Source of the DNA: Flavobacterium ajazii
Lineage (GTDB): Bacteria; Bacteroidota; Bacteroidia; Flavobacteriales; Flavobacteriaceae
Reading direction: 5' to 3'
Assembly: GCF_010614725.1 (NCBI RefSeq)
Contig: NZ_JAAEHL010000011.1
Location: 62,001-126,000 of the forward strand
DNA: 64,000 bases
Under the pieces are notes generated by a model, which worked only from the letters and a program-made list of their open reading frames with translations, did no database searches and was not told the DNA's origin. This document shows positions 58,360-64,000 of the stretch, piece by piece; the first letter of the stretch is position 1, and each line of letters starts with the position of its first letter. A program made the position numbers and the translations under genes.

Positions 58360-60336
58360 TTATAGCAAGCTCTCATCAACAAGATTAGGTAAAGTTACTT
58401 TTAATAATGGCTGAACTTCCATTGCTCTTTTTATAGCAAAAACAGCACCTTCGTTTCGGGCCCAGCTTCGTCTTGAAATTCCGTTATTAACATCCCAAAA
58501 AAGCATTGATGCTAAACGTTTTGAAGCTTCTGTAGAGCCATCAAGAACCATACCAAATCCGCCGTTTATAACCTCTCCCCAGCCAACTCCTCCACCGTTG
58601 TGAATTGAGACCCAGGTGGCACCTCTAAAGCTGTCTCCAATCACGTTATGAATCGCCATATCGGCAGTAAAACGAGATCCGTCATAGATATTTGAAGTCT
58701 CTCTGTAAGGCGAGTCAGTTCCTGAAACGTCATGGTGATCACGTCCTAAAACGACAGCGCCAATTTCGCCTTCGGCAATAGCCTGATTAAAAGCTTCTGC
58801 GATTTTTATTCTTCCTTCTGCATCGGCGTAAAGAATTCTTGCCTGAGAACCTACAACCAATTTATTTTCCTGAGCGCCTTTTATCCATTTAATGTTATCC
58901 TGCATTTGCTGTTGAATTTCATTTGGAGCAGTTTCAGCCATTTTTTCTAAAACTTCGCAGGCAATGGCATCCGTTTTTAATAAATCTTCTGGTTTTCCGG
59001 AAGTACAAACCCAGCGGAAAGGTCCAAATCCGTAATCGAAGCACATTGGTCCCATAATATCCTGAACGTAACTTGGATATTTGAAATCGATATTATTTTC
59101 AGCCATTACATCTGCTCCGGCACGTGAAGCTTCTAATAAAAAGGCATTTCCGTAATCAAAAAAGTAAGTGCCTTTTGCAGTGTGTTTGTTAATGGCATCA
59201 GCATGACGACGTAAACTTTCCTGTACTTTTTCTTTGAATAAATCCGGATTTTCAGCCATCATTTTATTAGCGTCTTCAAACGAAATTCCAACCGGATAAT
59301 ATCCTCCGGCCCAAGGATTATGAAGGGAAGTTTGATCAGATCCCAAATCAATTTTGATATTTTCCTGATCAAAACGTTCCCAGACATCAACCACGTTTCC
59401 TAAATAAGCGATCGAAACGGTTTCTTTATTTGCTTTCGCTAAAGTGACTCTGGAAACCAGTTCATCTGTAGAAGTTACAATCTCATTAATCCATCCTTGC
59501 TCGTGACGGATTTTTGTGATTTTCGGATTTACTTCGGCGCAGACCGTAATACAACCCGCAATATTTCCCGCTTTTGGCTGTGCGCCTGACATTCCGCCAA
59601 GTCCGGAAGTTACAAATAAACTTCCTTCAGGATTTTGTTTTATTTTTCTAAAACCGTTTAAAACCGTAATCGTAGTTCCGTGTACGATTCCCTGCGGACC
59701 AATATACATATAACTTCCCGCTGTCATTTGTCCGTATTGCGAAACCCCAAGAGCATTCATTTTTTCCCAGTCGTCAGGTTTAGAGTAATTTGGGATCACC
59801 ATTCCGTTTGTTATGACAACTCTAGGCGCTTCTTTATGCGAAGGAAATAATCCCATTGGGTGACCAGAATACATGGTTAAAGTCTGCTCATCTGTCATTT
59901 CAGACAGATACTGCATTGTCAATAAATATTGTGCCCAGTTCTGGAAAACCGCTCCGTTTCCTCCATAGGTAATCAATTCGTGTGGATGTTGCGCCACCGC
60001 ATAATCCAGATTGTTCTGAATCATGTGCATGATCGCTTTTGCCTGCAATGATTTCCCTGGATATTCGTCAATTGGACGAGCATACATTCTGTAATCCGGA
60101 CGAAGACGATACATATAAATACGTCCGTATTTTTCTAATTCTTCTGAAAATTCAGGAATTAATTCAGCGTGATGTTTTGGGTCGAAATAACGTAAAGCAT
60201 TTTTTAAAGCCAGCTTTTTTTCTTCTGCCGAAAGAATTTCTTTTCGTTTCGGAGCATGATTAATTGCTGTGTCGTATTCTTTTTTTGAAGGAAGTATAGA
60301 AGGTATTCCTTGTTGTATTTCTTGTTGAAAAGTCAT
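58360..60336 (-). CDS. hutU: Urocanate hydratase (urocanase)
   Basis: 658 residues, longer than the approximately 555 of Pseudomonas HutU and closer to the vertebrate enzyme. Urocanase motifs: QNNLDYAVAQHPHELITYGGNGAVFQNW, MYSGHPMGLFPSH, GPQGIVHGTTITVLN and a GxGGMSGAQPKA NAD-binding stretch. It hydrates urocanate in histidine breakdown. No hutH, hutI or hutG lies in the window, so the pathway genes are scattered. The upstream 230 bp have repeats but no clear promoter. Confidence 0.94.
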   Translation of the reverse strand: MTFQQEIQQGIPSILPSKKEYDTAINHAPKRKEILSAEEKKLALKNALRYFDPKHHAELIPEFSEELEKYGRIYMYRLRPDYRMYARPIDEYPGKSLQAKAIMHMIQNNLDYAVAQHPHELITYGGNGAVFQNWAQYLLTMQYLSEMTDEQTLTMYSGHPMGLFPSHKEAPRVVITNGMVIPNYSKPDDWEKMNALGVSQYGQMTAGSYMYIGPQGIVHGTTITVLNGFRKIKQNPEGSLFVTSGLGGMSGAQPKAGNIAGCITVCAEVNPKITKIRHEQGWINEIVTSTDELVSRVTLAKANKETVSIAYLGNVVDVWERFDQENIKIDLGSDQTSLHNPWAGGYYPVGISFEDANKMMAENPDLFKEKVQESLRRHADAINKHTAKGTYFFDYGNAFLLEASRAGADVMAENNIDFKYPSYVQDIMGPMCFDYGFGPFRWVCTSGKPEDLLKTDAIACEVLEKMAETAPNEIQQQMQDNIKWIKGAQENKLVVGSQARILYADAEGRIKIAEAFNQAIAEGEIGAVVLGRDHHDVSGTDSPYRETSNIYDGSRFTADMAIHNVIGDSFRGATWVSIHNGGGVGWGEVINGGFGMVLDGSTEASKRLASMLFWDVNNGISRRSWARNEGAVFAIKRAMEVQPLLKVTLPNLVDESLL

Positions 60337-60566
60337 TTTTTTAATTTTAGATTTTAGATTGAAATTATCTAATTTTCAAATTGTCACATTTTATAATTAA
60401 AAAAACTAAGGATAACGGATATCCGATCTGTGATAGGATTTGTGGATTGTAATCCTAAATTTTCGTGAGCGAATATCCATGTTATAATTTTAGATTTTAG
60501 ATTGGAATTTGGAATTTAAAAATTGGAATTTAATTGAATTATCTAATTTTCAAATTGACACATTAT
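60337..60566. repeat. Repeat-bearing spacer upstream of hutU
   Basis: The phrase TTTTAGATTTTAGATTG, followed at some distance by AATTATCTAATTTTCAAATTG, occurs twice (starting near 60344 and 60489). Between them is an inverted repeat: ATAACGGATAT near 60413 against ATATCCATGTTAT near 60474, with inner AGGATT/AATCCT. No gene is seen. Confidence 0.55.
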
Positions 60567-60752
60567 CTAATTAGCCTTCTTTCTGATTTCTCCCGTTCGT
60601 TTGTCAAACCCATAAGGGCAATGACGACAACCGCTTTTACAGCAGTAACCGCGTTTTAAATGATGTTTTTCAGTAAAGCATTTATAACTTTCGGGCGTAT
60701 AATAAAAATCTTCACCTTCGATTAATTTATTTTCATTACTTTGCTCTTTCAT
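60567..60752 (-). CDS. DUF5522 small cysteine-rich protein
   Basis: 61 residues. The core G-E-D-F-Y-Y-T-P-E-S-Y-x-C-F-T-E-K-H-H-L-K-R-G-Y-C-C-K-S-G-C-R-H-C-P-Y-G-F contains a C-C-x(3)-C-x(2)-C cluster that probably binds zinc or an iron-sulfur group. It is typical of DUF5522 in Bacteroidota. Transcribed just upstream of hutU, it may be cotranscribed. The function is unknown. Confidence 0.85.
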   Translation of the reverse strand: MKEQSNENKLIEGEDFYYTPESYKCFTEKHHLKRGYCCKSGCRHCPYGFDKRTGEIRKKAN

Positions 60753-60866
60753 AAATCTGCTTCACGTTCTTTTTCTAATAATTAAAATCAAAAACATAAA
60801 AATTTGATTGTGATTTTATTGAAATCGAACAATTTTACAGCTACAAATTTATAAATTTTACAGCCA

Positions 60867-61202
60867 ATGTTTCTGATTGTTGCTAAATATTTAATTCCGA
60901 AAGGATATCGAGGAATGGCTGTTTTTCCGTTTGTTTTGGTTAAATATGATTTTGATAAGACCAATGCAGTTTTTATCAATCATGAAAAAATACATTTGAG
61001 ACAACAATTAGAGCTTTTGGTAATTCCGTTTTTTGTGTGGTATTTTTTAGAATATTTAATTCGTTTAATTCAATATAAAAATGGGGCATTGGCGTATCGA
61101 AATATTAGTTTTGAAAGAGAAGCTTACGCTAAAGAAACCGACTTAAATTATCTGAAAAAGCGATCGTTTTTTCAGTTTCTATATTACATCAAGTTAAAAT
61201 GA
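60867..61202 (+). CDS. Small membrane-associated protein with an HExxH motif
   Basis: 111 residues. Begins MFLIVAKYLIPKGYRGMAVFP, then N-H-E-K-I-H-L-R-Q-Q (an HExxH motif at about 50-54). A hydrophobic segment follows (about 58-80, LELLVIPFFVWYFLEYLIRLI), and then F-E-R-E-A-Y-A-K-E-T-D, whose Glu could be a third zinc ligand. That resembles the core of a very small integral-membrane zinc protease, but the fold is not proven. Its stop overlaps the ATG of the PLP-enzyme gene by 4 nt. Confidence 0.65.
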   Translation: MFLIVAKYLIPKGYRGMAVFPFVLVKYDFDKTNAVFINHEKIHLRQQLELLVIPFFVWYFLEYLIRLIQYKNGALAYRNISFEREAYAKETDLNYLKKRSFFQFLYYIKLK

Positions 61203-62107
61203 ATCCAGTTTTTAATCAGCCAATAAATATTGACTTCCCAAATGGAATTTCCTTGACTATAAAACGTGAAGATTTAATTCATCCGTTTGTGTCAGGAAAC
61301 AAATTCAGGAAATTAAAATACAATTTACTTCAGGCAAAAGCCGAAAACAAAAAGACTTTACTGACTTTTGGAGGGGCTTTTTCTAACCATATTGCAGCAG
61401 TTGCTTATGCAGGAAACGAACAAGGTTTAAAAACAATTGGAATTATTCGGGGCGATGAACTTTTTGATAAAATTGAAGAAAACCCCACTTTAAAATTTGC
61501 TCAGGAAAACGGAATGCAGTTAGAATTTATTTCCAGAGAAGAGTATCGTTTAAAAAACGAAGATTCCTTTATAGAAAAGTTAAAGGAAAAATATGGAGAT
61601 TTTTATTTAGTACCCGAAGGCGGAACGAATGAATTGGCCGTAAAAGGCTGTGAAGAGATTTTGACTGCTGAAGATGCAGTTTTTAATTACGTTTGCTGTG
61701 CTGCTGGAACGGGCGGAACCATTTCTGGATTAATAAACAGTGCATTGCCAAATCAGAAAATTTTAGGGTTTCCGGCGTTAAAAGGTGACTTTTTAAACGA
61801 TGAAATTCGTATTTTTGCAAAAAAGGATAACTGGAATTTAATTTCTGACTATCATTTTGGAGGTTATGGCAAAATAAATTTGGAATTAATTGAATTTATC
61901 AATGCTTTTTTTGATGAAAATAAAGTGCCCTTAGATCCAATTTATACAGGAAAAATGGTTTTTGGCGTTATAGATTTAATCCATAAAAATTATTTTCCTG
62001 CGCATTCAAAAATTTTACTTATTCACACAGGCGGATTGCAGGGAATTCAAGGTATGAATTTGAAATTGAAGCAGAAAAAATTACCAATACTCAAAATTGA
62101 TGATTAA
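61199..62107 (+). CDS. ACC deaminase/D-cysteine desulfhydrase-like PLP enzyme
   Basis: 302 residues of the tryptophan-synthase-beta fold. PLP Lys in GNKFRKLKYNL (about 31-41), T-F-G-G-A-F-S-N-H-I-A-A-V-A near residue 62, and GTGGTISGLI as the phosphate loop. This subgroup covers ACC deaminase and D-cysteine desulfhydrase; which substrate applies is not decidable from sequence. It is in a translationally coupled run with the genes on both sides (4-nt and 8-nt overlaps). Confidence 0.8.
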   Translation: MNPVFNQPINIDFPNGISLTIKREDLIHPFVSGNKFRKLKYNLLQAKAENKKTLLTFGGAFSNHIAAVAYAGNEQGLKTIGIIRGDELFDKIEENPTLKFAQENGMQLEFISREEYRLKNEDSFIEKLKEKYGDFYLVPEGGTNELAVKGCEEILTAEDAVFNYVCCAAGTGGTISGLINSALPNQKILGFPALKGDFLNDEIRIFAKKDNWNLISDYHFGGYGKINLELIEFINAFFDENKVPLDPIYTGKMVFGVIDLIHKNYFPAHSKILLIHTGGLQGIQGMNLKLKQKKLPILKIDD

Positions 62108-62999
62108 AAAACTTATAATATTCTTCATTATAGCAGCTTTAACAGGTTGCTCTTCGAGTAAACCGGTTATTGCGACAACAAAAAAGGCAGCGGCAGTTCA
62201 GAAACCAAGAACGGTTTCGACAAAACGAACCGCTGATGCTAAACCAGTTGCTAAAAAATACCCTTCTACAAACAATACAGAAGTTATTCAGTCGACTTCA
62301 AAAACGGTTGTTACCAGCGATTTAATCAATAATTATGTGTTGCAGTACAAAGATATTGCCATCGGAAACATGCAAAAATATGGTATTCCTGCAAGTATTA
62401 TTCTGGCTCAGGGAATATTAGAATCGGGTGCCGGAAAAGGAGATCTGGCTGTGACTGCGAATAATCATTTCGGAATCAAATGTCATAAAGACTGGCTTGG
62501 AGAAAGTGTTCGCCATGACGATGATGCTTCTCAGGAATGTTTCAGGAAATACAATGAAGCTTCAGAATCGTATAGGGATCATGCCTTATTTTTGGTAGGT
62601 AAAAACAGGTATGCTGTTTTGTTTACGTATGAAAAAGACGATTACAAAGCCTGGTCAAAGGGGTTAAGAGCATGTGGTTATGCAACTGACCCAAATTATC
62701 CGGATAAATTAATCAGCTATATTGAACGTTACAATCTGCATCAGTATGATTGTCAGGTCACCGGAAAAAATTATGTTGCAATAAATAAAACAGCTCCAAC
62801 AAGAAAATCATCTTATGATGTGGCTTCTGATCCAAAAATAAATATGAATTCAAATGACCCCAATTTATATGAAGTTCAAAAAGGGGATACTTTGTATTCC
62901 ATTTCAAAAAAGTTCAATTTATTGGTCGAAGACTTAAAACAAAAAAATAATCTAACTGATAATGCACTTTCGATAGGACAAAAGTTGAGAGTGAAATGA
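62100..62999 (+). CDS. Glucosaminidase-LysM lipoprotein
   Basis: 299 residues from the ATG at 62100 (a TTG 3 nt before is unlikely). Lipoprotein signal MIKKLIIFFIIAALTGCSSS with Cys17. A Lys/Ala/Thr-rich linker (about 20-75) precedes a FlgJ/glucosaminidase domain: I-L-A-Q-G-I-L-E-S-G-A-G-K-G-D-L-A-V-T-A-N-N-H-F-G-I-K-C with the expected Glu, then Y-x-S-Y-R-D-H and G-Y-A-T-D-P-N-Y. One C-terminal LysM follows (about 255-299). It cuts glycan strands and is anchored in a membrane. Confidence 0.88.
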   Translation: MIKKLIIFFIIAALTGCSSSKPVIATTKKAAAVQKPRTVSTKRTADAKPVAKKYPSTNNTEVIQSTSKTVVTSDLINNYVLQYKDIAIGNMQKYGIPASIILAQGILESGAGKGDLAVTANNHFGIKCHKDWLGESVRHDDDASQECFRKYNEASESYRDHALFLVGKNRYAVLFTYEKDDYKAWSKGLRACGYATDPNYPDKLISYIERYNLHQYDCQVTGKNYVAINKTAPTRKSSYDVASDPKINMNSNDPNLYEVQKGDTLYSISKKFNLLVEDLKQKNNLTDNALSIGQKLRVK

Positions 63000-63069
63000 T
63001 AAATTGATAATTATCAATTGTCAATTAGAAAAAATCTAAGAAGTCTAAGATCTAATAATCTAAAAAAAA

Positions 63070-64000
63070 ATGATTTATAAAAGAAGTAGTCAGCTTTTTG
63101 CTGAAGCAGAAAAAGTAATTCCGGGAGGGGTAAATTCACCAGTAAGAGCATTTAAAGCCGTTGGCGGAACTCCGATTTTTGTAAAAAGCGCCAAAGGAGC
63201 TTATTTATTTGATGAAGACGGAAACAAATTAATAGATTATATCAACTCCTGGGGGCCAATGGTTTTAGGTCACGCTTATCAGCCGGTTGTAGACGCAGTA
63301 ATCGAAAAAGCAAAACTGGGAACTTCATTTGGAATGCCAACAGAACTGGAAACTGAAATTGCCGCTTTGGCTGTTTCTATGGTTCCGAATATTGATAAAA
63401 TACGCTTTGTAAATTCAGGTACAGAAGCTTGTATGAGTGCGATTCGTTTGGCTCGCGGATTTACAAAAAGAGATAAAATCATCAAATTTGCAGGCTGTTA
63501 CCACGGACATTCTGATTCATTTTTGATTCAGGCAGGAAGTGGTGCTGTAACTTTTGGTTCTCCAAATAGTCCGGGAGTTACACAAGGAACTGCAAAAGAT
63601 ACGTTATTGGCAAAATACAATGATTTAGAAAATGTAAAAACTCTGGTTGAAGCTAATAAAGGAGAAATTGCCGCAATTATTATTGAAGCAGTTGCAGGAA
63701 ATATGGGCTGTATTCCACCTGTAAAAGGTTTCCTTGAAAGTTTAAGAGAATTGTGTACAGCAAACGGAATCTTATTGATTTTTGATGAGGTAATGACCGG
63801 TTTTCGTTTGGCTCGCGGAGGTGTCCAGGAATTATATGGCATTGATGCTGATATCGTGACTTTCGGAAAAGTAATTGGCGGAGGACTTCCGGTTGGAGCT
63901 TTTGCTGCACGTGAGGAAATTATGAATCATTTAGCACCGCTTGGACCAGTTTATCAGGCTGGGACATTGTCCGGTAATCCGCTTGCAATGGCTGCCGGAT
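63070..64000 (+). CDS. hemL: Glutamate-1-semialdehyde 2,1-aminomutase, 3'-truncated
   Basis: The first 310 codons are present; the gene runs off the window. Begins MIYKRSSQLFAEAEKVIPGG. Aminomutase motifs: VNSPVRAFKAVGG, S-G-T-E-A at 116-120, CYHGHSDS and PLP Lys267 in F-G-K-V-I-G-G-G-L-P. It makes 5-aminolevulinate for tetrapyrroles by the C5 pathway. The roughly 70-nt spacer before it has an 18-bp perfect palindrome AATTGATAATTATCAATT (63003-63020). It may be cotranscribed with the glucosaminidase gene. Confidence 0.95.
   Translation, partial: MIYKRSSQLFAEAEKVIPGGVNSPVRAFKAVGGTPIFVKSAKGAYLFDEDGNKLIDYINSWGPMVLGHAYQPVVDAVIEKAKLGTSFGMPTELETEIAALAVSMVPNIDKIRFVNSGTEACMSAIRLARGFTKRDKIIKFAGCYHGHSDSFLIQAGSGAVTFGSPNSPGVTQGTAKDTLLAKYNDLENVKTLVEANKGEIAAIIIEAVAGNMGCIPPVKGFLESLRELCTANGILLIFDEVMTGFRLARGGVQELYGIDADIVTFGKVIGGGLPVGAFAAREEIMNHLAPLGPVYQAGTLSGNPLAMAAG

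Overview
The window is chromosomal DNA of a Flavobacterium-like member of the Bacteroidota. The evidence is the AT-rich composition, the many promoters with a TAnnTTTG -7 box (often with TTG 17-23 nt upstream), the near absence of Shine-Dalgarno sequences except in front of rpsU, the bacteroidotal domain families (DUF2851, DUF3467, DUF4230, DUF5522) and the abundant palindromic intergenic repeats. The identification rests on recognition only; no search was run. I see no prophage, insertion sequence, CRISPR array or rRNA.

1-7.6 kb: the 3' end of a DnaQ-like exonuclease gene, DUF2851, PspC, an APC permease, a helix-hairpin-helix protein with an acyl-CoA dehydrogenase, rpsU (bS21), a XerC-type recombinase and a hibernation factor. 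7.6-21.4 kb: the translation/transcription block tRNA-Thr, tRNA-Tyr, tRNA-Thr, tuf, tRNA-Trp, secE, nusG, rplK, rplA, rplJ, rplL, rpoB, rpoC and a DUF3467 gene. Several spacers in this block hold RNA hairpins. 21.6-32 kb: prfC (minus strand), a SurA-like isomerase, a MoxR ATPase, and two different aconitases side by side (AcnB type, then mitochondrial/AcnA type).

32-37.7 kb: a LysM/NlpC-P60 endopeptidase, an overlapping histidine kinase/receiver pair, a second APC permease and a ParE-type toxin-antitoxin pair. 37.7-49.3 kb: an elaborate potassium-uptake (Kdp) locus on the minus strand. In transcription order it runs: NtrC-type sigma54 regulator, a 93-aa conserved protein, a 27-aa micro-ORF, kdpF (25 aa), a 31-aa micro-ORF, kdpA, kdpB, kdpC, a BBP2-type porin, a short KdpD (sensor half only) and a separate HAMP-PAS histidine kinase. 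Its spacers carry several unrelated palindromic elements.

49.5-64 kb: a luciferase-like oxidoreductase, a SpoIIAA-like protein, DUF4230, an aromatic amino acid hydroxylase with a long C-terminal extension, DKNYY and DUF1348 proteins, a small secreted protein, a group III truncated haemoglobin, ilvA, a DUF4136 lipoprotein, hutU, DUF5522, then a tight plus-strand run: a small HExxH protein, an ACC-deaminase-like PLP enzyme, a glucosaminidase-LysM lipoprotein and the 5' part of hemL, cut by the window end.

The most interesting signals are these. (i) ilvA is preceded by a 19-codon leader ORF with eight Ile codons, followed by mutually exclusive antiterminator and terminator hairpins, the layout of classical transcription attenuation. 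(ii) Two unannotated single-helix micro-ORFs flank kdpF. (iii) rpsU has an 11-nt anti-SD complement in a genome that otherwise lacks SD sites. (iv) A dispersed hairpin family keeps its structure while its tip sequence varies.
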